Shown here: positions 26,681 through 35,187 of the stretch, one piece after another
Layout of the letters: every line of letters starts with the position of its first letter
Position numbering within the stretch: the stretch's first letter is position 1
NCBI GenBank assembly: GCA_013360585.1
Contig: JABWBH010000039.1
Span: 1 to 45,535, forward strand
DNA length: 45,535 nt
Source of the DNA: Phycisphaerae bacterium
GTDB lineage: Bacteria; Planctomycetota; Phycisphaerae; UBA1845
Direction of reading: 5' to 3'
The notes under the pieces: model-generated
The model's input: only the letters and a program-made list of their open reading frames with translations
Databases searched by the model: none
Told to the model about the DNA's origin: nothing
Position numbers and translations under genes: made by a program

Positions 26681-26767
26681 GTGACGGTGTTGATCAATCT
26701 GCTTTACATCTTTTTCGCGCAGTTGATTTCTCTGATCTTTGAAGGGGTCGGCGGAGGGGCGGCGTGA
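26681..26767 (+). CDS. Small 28-residue hydrophobic membrane peptide
   Basis: GTG at 26681 with AGGAG 9 bases upstream opens a frame ending in TGA at 26765. The peptide is about 18 hydrophobic residues (INLLYIFFAQLISLIF) followed by EGVGGGAA, a single membrane helix with a Gly tail. It lies 40 bp after the phosphodiesterase gene and 115 bp before the kinase-like gene on the same strand. The ribosome site and codon use argue for a real gene. The function is unknown; small membrane proteins of this kind often regulate a larger membrane partner. Confidence 0.5.
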   Translation: MTVLINLLYIFFAQLISLIFEGVGGGAA

Positions 26768-26882
26768 ATTGTTAAGGGTTGATGAAGCCGGAAGTCCTGA
26801 TCCGCGGCGTGGGGTATACTGGTCGCAGGCCGGCGACGCGTGCGCGTCGGCCTGAAGCGAGAGCATCGGATACAACGCCAAG

Positions 26883-27635
26883 ATGGACAGTCGATCGGCA
26901 GAGCGTCCGGAACCCGGATACCGCAATCGAGTTCATGACGAAGCCGTCCGCGTGCTCGGGGACGCGCAGGTTGACGTGTCGCGCTATCCCGGGCGCCTGA
27001 TCGTCCTGGAGGGTACGGACGGCGTGGGGCGATCGACACACATCGCCCTGCTGCGGGAGTGGCTCGAAACGGAAGGCTACGGCGTCCTGCACACGGGGCT
27101 GTCGCGCAGCCGCCTGGCGGGCGACGGGCTGCGGAAGGCGAAGCTGGGCACGACGGTGAGCCAGCGGACGCTGGACCTCTTTTACGCCACCGATTTTGCG
27201 GATCGCATTGAGAACGACATTCTTCCCGCGCTGCGCGCCGGGTTTGTCGTCCTCACGGACCGCTACTTTTATTCCATCATGGCGCGCTCGATCGTTCGTG
27301 GGATCGATCGGGACTGGCTGCGCGACCTCTACCGCTTCGCGCCCGCCCCTCACGGCGTTCTGTATCTGCGCGTGAGCGTGGATCATTTGATCCCCCGGGT
27401 GGTGACGCGCGGTCCCTTCGATTACTGGGAGTCGGGGATGGACTTTCAGGAGGAGACGGAGCTTTTTCGCTCATTTCGCCGATACCAGTCGAGGCTGCTT
27501 TCGGTGTTCGAGGAGCTGGCGAAGACCTACGGGTTTCAGATGATCGACGCAAACCGCGACATCGCCGATGTGTTCGCCGACCTGAAGGAGGCGGTGCGGT
27601 CGCTCCTGCCCAGCCGTCCGGGGGTCGCCTCATGA
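26883..27635 (+). CDS. Thymidylate kinase-like P-loop protein, Walker Lys replaced by Arg
   Basis: 250 residues. After about 35 variable residues, LIVLEGTDGVGRSTHIALL is the Walker A loop of the dTMP kinase family, but the invariant Lys of GxGKST is Arg. Later motifs are VVLTDRYFYSIMARS (the DRY motif without the usual substrate-binding AYQ), LYLRVS and a lid region with FDYWESGMDF. The EPG motif that binds dTMP in true Tmk is absent. Activity as a dTMP kinase is therefore doubtful. It overlaps the next gene by four bases and is paralogous to the protein at 30270-31037, with which it sandwiches the CHAD-Ppx fusion. Confidence 0.8.
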   Translation: MDSRSAERPEPGYRNRVHDEAVRVLGDAQVDVSRYPGRLIVLEGTDGVGRSTHIALLREWLETEGYGVLHTGLSRSRLAGDGLRKAKLGTTVSQRTLDLFYATDFADRIENDILPALRAGFVVLTDRYFYSIMARSIVRGIDRDWLRDLYRFAPAPHGVLYLRVSVDHLIPRVVTRGPFDYWESGMDFQEETELFRSFRRYQSRLLSVFEELAKTYGFQMIDANRDIADVFADLKEAVRSLLPSRPGVAS

Positions 27636-30283
27636 CGGCGACGCTGCCGAGCGCGGGGAAGTGGGTCGAGGGTCTGCACCCGGACACGCCGTGCGTCGTG
27701 GCGGCGCGGCGGGTTCTCAAACGGCGCCTGCGGTCGGTCGAGGCGCTTCTTCCGCTGGCGGCCGATCATGCCCACGAAGATCCGGAATACGTTCATCAGC
27801 TTCGCGTGGCGACGCGGCGCTCCGCGGCGGCGCTGCGCCTTTTTGAAAGTTATTGTCCGCCTCGTGAGCTGCGCCGCCTTCGTCGCGGATTGCGGCGCAT
27901 CCGACGCGCGGCGGCGGCGGCCCGCCTGTGCGACGTGCAGAAGACGGCCGTCGAGGATCTGAAGGCGCAAGGCGCTCTCGATGACGCCGTGGCGACGGCG
28001 CTGCTGCAAGACATCGATGCCCACCGTCTCCGGGCTCAGGACGCCTTGCGCGACGCGGCGGAGCGCTGGATGCCTCGGGCGCTTCGCGCGAGGCGCCAGG
28101 CGCTGCTTTCATCCTTGAGCCCCTGTCCTCGAAGGAGCGATGATGACGGTCAGCAAGACGGCGCCAAGGGACGTGTGTTCGTTCTGCGGGAGCTGGCGAT
28201 CGAACACCTGCCGAAGCTGGTGCGGGACGTGCGTGAGGCGCCGGTCAGCGCCCCGGCCGCCCTGGACCAGCTTCACCGCCTGCGATTGAAGGTGAAGCGG
28301 CTGCGCTACGCCGTCGAGATCTTCTCGGTCTGCGGCGGAGACCTGCTGCGCGACGAGCTTTACCCGGTCGTTCAGGAGGCGCAGGACCGACTCGGGCGGG
28401 TCAACGACGCGTATGAACTGCTCCTGCGCCTCGAGTCGGTTCCGCAGGGCGCGGGGGGTTCGGCCGCGGCGCTTCATGACCGGCTGGTCCGCGAGCGAGA
28501 GGACGGCGCGGCGGAGTTTCACTCGTGGTGGAGCTCGCCGGAAGCGCAGGCGGCGTTGGACCGCCTCGAGACGCTCGCCTCGGGATTCAACATCGCCCCG
28601 CGCGCCGGAACGTATCTGCGCCGCCGCCCTCGTCCGGGACGCGCTGAACCGAAGGACGCGGCGCATCGGCATTGGCGCGTCGCGGCCGTGGACGTCGGCA
28701 CGAACAGCCTGCGCCTCGTCGTCGCCGAGAGCGACCCGGTCTCCAAGTTCCGCGTCATCGAGGACGTGCGTGAGACGACGCGCCTGGGCGCGGGGCTTTA
28801 CACGACCGGCCGGCTGAACGAGAGCGTGATGGAGGCGTCGCTTTCGGTGCTGGAGCAGATGCGGACGGTCTGGGACGGGCTGCACGTGGATCGCATCCGC
28901 GCCGTGGCGACCTCCGCCGTCCGCGAGGCGCGCAACGGTGCGGAGTTCGTCGAGCGCGTCCGCCGCAGGGTCGGGCTTCAGCTCGAGGTCATTGACGCGG
29001 AATACGAAGCCCGCCTGGCGTTCTCCAGCGTGACCAACGCCTTTCCGCTCGAGGACCGGCGCTTCGCGGTCGTCGATCTGGGCGGCGGCAGCGCGGAGCT
29101 GATCTTAAGCAACGGAGGCCTCATCGACGGCATCTGCAAGCTCCCGCTCGGCGCGGTGCGCCTGACCGAGATGTACGGGCTGCCCGGCGACGGCGGCGCC
29201 TACCGGTTCAACGCGATGCGCAAGGCCGTCGAAGACGTTTTGAAGGAGAGCGTCAGCACGCCGACGCGCGGGCTGGACGTCCTGATCGGGTCCGGCGGAA
29301 CGTTCACGACGCTGGCGAAGCTGTCGATCCGCCGGGGGATGGAGACGCATCCGGAGGGGCGCTTCAGCTTCGCGCTTCGCGGGTATGAACTCGGGCGCGG
29401 CGAGGTGGCGTATCTTCTGGACTGGTTGCGCAGTCTCCCCCTCGCGGAACGGCGTCAGGCGCCGGGGATGGGCTACCGGCGGGCGGAGATCATCGTCGCG
29501 GGGTTGTGCGTGGTCGAGCGTCTGATGGAGCACCTCGGCGTCGAGCGGTTGTGGATTCATGACGGCGGCATCCGCGACGGTCTGCTGGCGGAGATGATCG
29601 ACGATCTCACGGGCGCGGTCGAGCGGTCGCCGGATTCGGTCCGCGACGTCCTCAGCGAAATCCGCGCCTACGCCGAGCGCCAGCGCTACGACTTCGCGCA
29701 TTCCGAGCACGTCACCCACCTGGCGCTGCGCATCTTCGATCAACTGGCGGCGCAATTACCTGAAGCGGCGGGGAGCTGGGCGGGTCCGCAGGGCCGCGAG
29801 ATTCTTCAGGCCGCGGGCATCCTTCACGACGTCGGCATCCTGATCGGATACGCCCGGCATCACCGGCACAGCTACGAGATGATCCTGCACGCGGACCTGC
29901 CGGGGCTGTCCCGAAGGGAGTCGGCGCTCATCGCCGCCGTCGCGCGGTATCACCGGCGCTGCGGACCGAAGCAGTCACATAACAGCTTCCGCCGTCTGCG
30001 CCCGGACGATCAGCGCCTCGTCGCGCATCTGGCGGGCATCCTGCGCATCGCCGACGGGCTGGACCGGTCGCACACGCAGACCGTCCGGGACGTCCGTGTC
30101 GAGTGTGAACCGCACGCGGTCACGTTTCACGCCGAGACGGCGGGGGCGTGCGAGGAGAACCTGCGGGCGGCCTCAAAGAAGGCGGACGTGTTCGAGGAGT
30201 GGTTCCGCGCGCGGGCGCGGATCGTCAAGGCGGAACGGACGCCGCGGGGAACCAGGAGGCAGGCGAAGGATGAGCGCGGCTGA
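27632..30283 (+). CDS. CHAD - Ppx/GppA phosphatase - HD fusion protein
   Basis: 883 residues. The CHAD domain covers about residues 20-310: YVHQLRVATRRSAAALRLF and LHRLRLKVKRLRYAVEIF are its Arg/Lys/His-rich helices that bind polyphosphate. A Ppx/GppA domain follows at about 345-660, with VAAVDVGTNSLRLVVAE (phosphate-1 loop), AVATSAVREARNG and VVDLGGGSAELIL (phosphate-2 loop); it hydrolyses polyphosphate or (p)ppGpp. A C-terminal HD-like domain at about 680-850 has HSEHVTHLAL, LHDVGILIGYARHH and IADGLDRSH. The combination suggests binding of polyphosphate on the CHAD part and degradation or sensing by the rest. The start overlaps the previous stop (ATGA), and the 3' end overlaps the next gene by 14 bp, so the three genes are one operon. 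Confidence 0.92.
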   Translation: MTATLPSAGKWVEGLHPDTPCVVAARRVLKRRLRSVEALLPLAADHAHEDPEYVHQLRVATRRSAAALRLFESYCPPRELRRLRRGLRRIRRAAAAARLCDVQKTAVEDLKAQGALDDAVATALLQDIDAHRLRAQDALRDAAERWMPRALRARRQALLSSLSPCPRRSDDDGQQDGAKGRVFVLRELAIEHLPKLVRDVREAPVSAPAALDQLHRLRLKVKRLRYAVEIFSVCGGDLLRDELYPVVQEAQDRLGRVNDAYELLLRLESVPQGAGGSAAALHDRLVREREDGAAEFHSWWSSPEAQAALDRLETLASGFNIAPRAGTYLRRRPRPGRAEPKDAAHRHWRVAAVDVGTNSLRLVVAESDPVSKFRVIEDVRETTRLGAGLYTTGRLNESVMEASLSVLEQMRTVWDGLHVDRIRAVATSAVREARNGAEFVERVRRRVGLQLEVIDAEYEARLAFSSVTNAFPLEDRRFAVVDLGGGSAELILSNGGLIDGICKLPLGAVRLTEMYGLPGDGGAYRFNAMRKAVEDVLKESVSTPTRGLDVLIGSGGTFTTLAKLSIRRGMETHPEGRFSFALRGYELGRGEVAYLLDWLRSLPLAERRQAPGMGYRRAEIIVAGLCVVERLMEHLGVERLWIHDGGIRDGLLAEMIDDLTGAVERSPDSVRDVLSEIRAYAERQRYDFAHSEHVTHLALRIFDQLAAQLPEAAGSWAGPQGREILQAAGILHDVGILIGYARHHRHSYEMILHADLPGLSRRESALIAAVARYHRRCGPKQSHNSFRRLRPDDQRLVAHLAGILRIADGLDRSHTQTVRDVRVECEPHAVTFHAETAGACEENLRAASKKADVFEEWFRARARIVKAERTPRGTRRQAKDERG

Positions 30284-31037
30284 GCGTTATACGGATTACG
30301 GACCGCTTCCGGGCAAGCTCTTCATCGTCGAGGGCATCGACGGATCGGGGAAGAGCACGCAGCTCGATCTGCTGCGCAAGTGGATCGTCGCCCGCGGGTA
30401 TTGCGTGTACTTCAGCGAGTGGAACTCGTCCCCGCTGGTCCGCGCCACGACGAAGATGGGCAAGGATCAGCATCTCCTGTCGCCGATGACCTTCTCGCTG
30501 ATCCACGCCGCAGACTTCGCCGACCGCCTCGACCGTGCCATCCTTCCGTCGCTGCGCGCCGGCGCCGTCGTCCTGACCGACCGCTACATCTTCACCGCCT
30601 TCGCCCGCGACGCCGCCCGCGGCGTGGATCCGGATTTCGTCCGCCGCGTCTACCGCTTCGCCCCGAAGCCCGACGCCGCGTTCTACTTCCGCGTCCCGCT
30701 GGACGAGGCGCTTCGGCGAATCCTCGCCGGGCGGCCGGAACTGAAGTATTACGAGGCCGGCATGGACCTCGCCCTCAGCGAAGACCCTTACGAGAGCTTC
30801 CGCCTCTTTCAGGGGCGCATCCGCGAGCAATATGAACTGATGGTCCCCGAATTCGACCTCACCGTCATCGACGCCACGCTCCCCATCACCGAGCAGCAAC
30901 GCCAGGTCCGCAAAATCGTCGGCAACATGCTCGACTCCTGCCTGACGCGCCCCTCCACGCCTTACGGCCGCCTCCTCACCGAGCACGGTCTGTCCGGGCA
31001 CTACCTCCGCGAAGTCGGCGCCAGACCGGAAATCTGA
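30270..31037 (+). CDS. Thymidylate kinase-like P-loop nucleotide kinase
   Basis: 255 residues from the ATG at 30270, which has AGGAGG upstream and overlaps the previous gene. LFIVEGIDGSGKSTQLDLL is an intact Walker A loop, unlike in the paralogue at 26883. VVLTDRYIFTAFARDAARG is the DR motif and ELKYYEAGMDL the lid region. The usual dTMP-binding EPG and AYQ residues are missing, replaced by SEWNSS and FARD. The fold belongs to the thymidylate kinase/PPK2 group. Its place beside a polyphosphate-binding, phosphatase-like protein makes a polyphosphate- or NTP-dependent kinase plausible, but this is inference. A true Tmk for DNA synthesis is expected elsewhere in the genome. Confidence 0.85.
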   Translation: MSAAERYTDYGPLPGKLFIVEGIDGSGKSTQLDLLRKWIVARGYCVYFSEWNSSPLVRATTKMGKDQHLLSPMTFSLIHAADFADRLDRAILPSLRAGAVVLTDRYIFTAFARDAARGVDPDFVRRVYRFAPKPDAAFYFRVPLDEALRRILAGRPELKYYEAGMDLALSEDPYESFRLFQGRIREQYELMVPEFDLTVIDATLPITEQQRQVRKIVGNMLDSCLTRPSTPYGRLLTEHGLSGHYLREVGARPEI

Positions 31038-31174
31038 ACGGACCGCGCCCGCCCCGTTTGACGCCACCCCCCCACCCTGAAGAGAGAATGCTTCCTCATC
31101 GGCACCGCCGTTCGTTTCGTCATCTCTGCCCCCGTGCCTCTGTATTTTTGTCCCTTTATCCCTTCCTCCGCCCC

Positions 31175-33000
31175 CTACTCCACGGTCACGCGGCGCGGCA
31201 GGAGCGCGCCTTCGCAGAGGGACGCGCCAGCGGCGTCCTCCAGCTTCGTGACGGCGCATTCGTACTCCCCGGGCGCGAGGCGCCTGAGGCGGACCTTGCC
31301 GCGGCCGGCGGCGTCGAGGTCGGCGCGCCGCCGGTGCGGGCCGGACGCGCCGGTGCATTCGACCGTCACCCGACCCAGCGCGGCGTCCGCGACGACCTTG
31401 GACTTCAACTGCCCCGCGCCGCCCTTCGCCCGGTGCTTGCGCAGTTGCGCGCACTCGTCCGCGCAGCCGAGCCGCAGCAGGTACATGTCGCGCGCCCCCA
31501 CCGCCGTCAGCTCCTGCACGCCCTCGCCCGGATCGAAGTCCACCGTGCCCTGAAACAGGCCCGACACGGTGACGTCGCCGTTCTCGTGTGCGACCACGAA
31601 ATTTGTGGAATCTTCCTCTTCCGGCCCGCCCCAGGGGATCGTCCACTCATACTCCCCGTCGGGCGAAAAGCGGGACAGGAACGGATCATAACCCCCGCGC
31701 GAAACGTGAATATCCGGCGGTCCGGCGTCGTTGAAATCGACCTCGTCCTTGAAGTGTCCGGCGGCGATGACGTGACCGTCGCGGTCGAATGTCGCGGCGG
31801 CGACGACGGCCCGGCCCGGTCCGCCGATCTGCCGGCTCCAGAGGTACTCGCCGTCGGTGTTCAACATCAGCAGCAAACCGTCGATCTCCCCCCGCGCCGT
31901 CAGCCAGTGCTCCCCCGGTCCGGGATCGACGTCCATCGACTCCTCGAAGAATCCGTCGATCAGCAGCCGGTCATTCCCATCGATGGACAACCCATAGCCC
32001 GTGGGCGTCAGATTCGGCTCCCATACCCGCGTCCACAGGTACGTCCCGTCGGCGGCGTACTTACTGAGGAAAATGTCATTGCGATCCGCAATGTACCAGT
32101 CTTCTCCGGGACCGGGGTCGAAGTCCACGGCGCCGTTGAACACGCCGAGCACGTAGCCGTTCCCTTGCGAATCGACCTGAACCGAAAAGAAGAATCGCCA
32201 GACGGTCCGCCAAAAGATACTGCCCACATAAACTCGCCATTCCACGAGAGGTTCAGCAAGTAAACATCATCATTTCCATTTGAGGAAAACCATTCCTCCT
32301 GTGGCCCGGGATCAAGATCGATCGCTTCATAAAAATGACCGGCTACCCAGATGCCGCTATCGTCCGCCGCCACGGCGTAGGCACTATCAGAGGCCGGGCC
32401 GCCGAACGTGATCGTCCATTCATATCTCGGAACGCCGCGATTGACCGATACGACTGATACATATGAATCCCCTGTGCCGCGGCGCGTATTCGAGGTGTGC
32501 AGATCAATGCCATCGGTGATGTCAAAGTCAAGCGTGTATGAGTTCTGCAACTGTGGACCAAAAGTGCCGCAATATAGAACGTAATTGCGGAAGCCGGCGA
32601 CGCCGATGATGGTTTCCCATTCCGTGTCGGCAAGCGCATAATTCCTTACAAGACTGCCATCGCCATTCACGAGGGAAAGCGATGAGTCAAAACTGCCTGC
32701 CAATGGCCTGACAAGCACGGTCGCCGTGGGATCCCAGTCGATGTCGACCGGTTCATACGGATAGAAACGATCCGCAACCCAGACTCCTCCTTCAGGCGCT
32801 GCGGCAAGACCCGAGCGTCCGCCGCCGGACTCGTGCCGTGTTCCTCCAATCGCTCCATTTGAGCCAACCCGCTTGAACACCGGTGTTTCGCAGAGTTCCC
32901 CGCCAAGCGAATAAGCCGAAGGGATTGCCAGCAATACGATTGCCGCCGCGCACAAGGCGCGCAACAGCGAACTCAAGCCTTTCTTGTGATAAACACGCAT
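31175..33000 (-). pseudogene. Secreted DPGP-repeat (propeller-like) protein, frameshifted
   Basis: The frame from an ATG at 33000 gives a signal peptide (LLRALCAAAIVLLAIPSAYS) and repeats of about 60-90 residues built on a pattern such as VAGHFYEAIDLDPGPQEEWF then DDVYLLNLSWNGEFMWAVSFGG. At about 32185-32200 the frame is lost. A second frame continues the same repeats (LGVFNGAVDFDPGPGEDWYI, DGFFEESMDVDPGPGEHWLT) to the stop at 31175, so a one-base indel separates the halves. The repaired protein would have about 608 residues, ending in an Ig-like module (KVVADAALGRVTVEC, RGKVRLRRLAPGEYECAV). Such repeats build beta-propellers in secreted bacterial proteins. It lies 26 bp after the secreted gene at 33026-33583 and is probably cotranscribed. 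A sequence error is as likely as true loss. Confidence 0.7.
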
Positions 33001-33025
33001 GACAGCCCCTCGCAGAGTTGCAGAG

Positions 33026-33583
33026 TTATTGACATCCGCAGTCCCAGCCGTATTGAAATGCGGTGGGTGGACCGCTGGTCGCCTTCTTGACAATCAGATA
33101 CGCATCGTCGCTGGAGCCGTCGTGACCGGCGTGGAACTTTCCCGACGTGCAGACACGCTTGCGGATCTCCAGCGTTCCCCTGGTCAATTGGAAGTCGCCG
33201 CCTTCGACGGTGAGGACGTTGGTTTCGGACGCCTGGGATCGGAAAGCGAGGACGTCGCCTCCGCCGTTGGTGTCCGTGTTGATCGTCAGTTTCCCGATGG
33301 ACTCATTCTGCTGGAGCTCCACGTTGACGCCTTCGTAATCCGCCGTGATCGTGGCGTTGTCGGACGGGTCGTCGGGGTAGCAGAGGAAGCAGGCGGCGGA
33401 GAACCAGTTGGCGGTCGTCTGCCAGGGTCGCCACGTGCCGCCCGGGGCGCCGATCCAGGTGAAATTCGCCGCGATCGCCGACCCGCCGGACAGGCCGATC
33501 AGCAGCGCGGCCCTACGGAGCGCGGAGCGTCGGAAGACGGAATCGCATGGGCCAAACCTCCGCAAAAGGAAAAGGGGTCTCAT
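33026..33583 (-). CDS. Secreted beta-rich protein of unknown function
   Basis: 185 residues from ATG 33583. The signal region is LRRAALLIGLSGGSAIAANF. The mature part begins FTWIGAPGGTWRPWQTTANW, a pattern (GGxW..xxNW) seen at the start of autotransporter-like and planctomycete surface proteins, followed by strands and a Cys pair (CFLC) and ending CGCQ. The start is uncertain: GGAGG abuts the ATG at 33583 too closely, while a well-placed GCGGAGG precedes an ATG at 33548 in another frame, which stops after 11 codons. A one-base error near 33515-33545 would join that start to the signal peptide. Confidence 0.6.
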   Translation of the reverse strand: MRPLFLLRRFGPCDSVFRRSALRRAALLIGLSGGSAIAANFTWIGAPGGTWRPWQTTANWFSAACFLCYPDDPSDNATITADYEGVNVELQQNESIGKLTINTDTNGGGDVLAFRSQASETNVLTVEGGDFQLTRGTLEIRKRVCTSGKFHAGHDGSSDDAYLIVKKATSGPPTAFQYGWDCGCQ

Positions 33584-33817
33584 CCTCCACACGAGGTACG
33601 CCGACAGTCTACCGGAACGCAAGGGTCCGGTCAAGGGCGGGATGCGGGGAAACTCAATAATCCGCCGCGGCGCTCTTCGTCTTCAGAGCCATTGCAAAAG
33701 CAGGGCGCTGCTCCTGGTGGAATCCACCGCTGCTCCGCACGTTCTTTGCCCGCCACCGTCGAACGAGGGTAGGATTCGCAGAGTCGGCGTGCGCGAAACC
33801 GACCAGGAAGAGGCGGA

Positions 33818-34780
33818 ATGCTTATTGTTGAACGATCAACCGTGACCCCCTGGGAGGCGCCCCCCGTGATGGGCGGTGGGGGGCGGGGTTCGCGCCGCTG
33901 CAGGTGGGCGTCGAGCCGTCCCCGTCGGGCGCGCGTGTCGGCGACGATGGTGCTGCTTTGTCTGCCGGGGGCGCTGGGGTGGGGACGCGACGGGCATCGG
34001 ATTGTGGCCGAGATCGCGTCGCGGCATCTGACGGCGAAGGCCCGCGAGGAGTTGAACAACCTTCTGAAGGATGAGCGACTGCCTGACGTCTCCACGTGGG
34101 CGGACGATGTCCGCAATGAGGCCGCCTACCGCTGGTCCGCGCCGCTGCACTACGTCAACATTCCGAAGGACGCCGAAGGATATGACGCGACGCGGGACTG
34201 CCCGAAGGGGGAATGCGTGGTCGAGGCGGTGCGCAAGTACCGGGACGTGCTGGCGGACGGGAAGGCGGCGGCGGCGGACCGCGTCGAGGCGCTGAAGTTC
34301 CTCGTCCACTTCGTCGGCGACCTGCATCAGCCCCTGCACGCCGGCTACGCGGCGGACCGCGGAGGCAACGACATCACGGTCGAATTCCTCGGCGAGTCGA
34401 TGAATCTGCACGCGCTGTGGGACACCGGACTGCTGGGCCGCACCGGGAAGATGTGGACGCACTACGCGGAGGAGCTTCATCAACGGATCACCGACGAGAA
34501 CCGGAAGGCGTGGTCGAGCGCGGACCCCGGCGTCTGGGCGACGGAGTCCTTCCGCCTCGCCGTGTCGCATGCATATGCGCTGCCGGAGGATCGGCGGATC
34601 GGTGAGGCGTATTATGTGCGGAACCGCCCGGTGATCGAAGATCGGCTTTCGGCGGCGGGGGTTCGCCTGGCGCTGATGATCAACGCGGCGCTGGATCCTC
34701 CGCCGGGCGATGGCGCGCCAGGCGCTAAGACGCCCTCGGACGCGGGCGGGCGTCGGGCGGAACCCGCGACGCCGCGGTGA
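33818..34780 (+). CDS. S1/P1-type secreted nuclease
   Basis: 320 residues. The ATG at 33818 follows AGGAAGAGGCGG; an internal ATG at 33947 gives a shorter signal region. The mature enzyme should start at the Trp of WGRDGHRIVAEIASRHL, whose amino group and His bind zinc. The other ligands are present: STWADD (Asp), PLHYVN (His), LVHFVGDLHQPLHAGY (two His and Asp) and MNLHALWD (His, Asp). These complete the three-zinc site of the P1 nuclease/phospholipase C fold. Such enzymes cut single-stranded DNA and RNA and remove 3'-phosphates outside the cell, probably for nutrient or phosphate supply. The C-terminal 30 residues are a Pro/Ala/Gly tail. The ferredoxin-like gene follows by 9 bp. Confidence 0.93.
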   Translation: MLIVERSTVTPWEAPPVMGGGGRGSRRCRWASSRPRRARVSATMVLLCLPGALGWGRDGHRIVAEIASRHLTAKAREELNNLLKDERLPDVSTWADDVRNEAAYRWSAPLHYVNIPKDAEGYDATRDCPKGECVVEAVRKYRDVLADGKAAAADRVEALKFLVHFVGDLHQPLHAGYAADRGGNDITVEFLGESMNLHALWDTGLLGRTGKMWTHYAEELHQRITDENRKAWSSADPGVWATESFRLAVSHAYALPEDRRIGEAYYVRNRPVIEDRLSAAGVRLALMINAALDPPPGDGAPGAKTPSDAGGRRAEPATPR

Positions 34781-34789
34781 AGGGCGAGC

Positions 34790-35152
34790 ATGCAACCCGA
34801 CGATCTGGTGTGTTACTGCTATCACGTCCCGCTGCGCAAGCTCCTCCACTTCGCGCGGCGCGAGCGTCCGCAACGGGCCAGCCGGATGAGTCAGTGCCTT
34901 GGCGCCGGCACCGGCTGCGGGTGGTGCATCCCGTTTCTGGAGAAGATCGCAGCGGACCCGGACGGATGCCGCCTGATCTCCGAGTCGCCGGACGACTACG
35001 CCGCGCGTCGCCGGGCGTACATTCTGGAGAAGCGCCCGAAGAACACGTTCGCCGCCGCGGATGCGGACCCGGCTTCCGCACCGGAGGCGCCGGTCCCCGC
35101 GCCGCCTCCGTCGCCCGGCGCCGCACCCGCTTCGCCTGACGGGCAGGTCTGA
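34790..35152 (+). CDS. BFD-like [2Fe-2S]-binding protein
   Basis: 120 residues. CYC near residues 8-10 and C-x5-CGWC around residues 36-45 are the four cysteines of bacterioferritin-associated ferredoxin-like domains. The fold covers about residues 5-65; the rest is an Ala/Pro-rich tail. BFD proteins reduce stored iron in bacterioferritin, and similar domains serve in other redox enzymes. No bacterioferritin is nearby. Its place 9 bp after the S1/P1 nuclease gene suggests cotranscription without an evident functional link. Confidence 0.75.
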   Translation: MQPDDLVCYCYHVPLRKLLHFARRERPQRASRMSQCLGAGTGCGWCIPFLEKIAADPDGCRLISESPDDYAARRRAYILEKRPKNTFAAADADPASAPEAPVPAPPPSPGAAPASPDGQV

Positions 35153-35187
35153 ATGCGGTCGCGCCGCGCTGACTTCCGGACGCCGGA

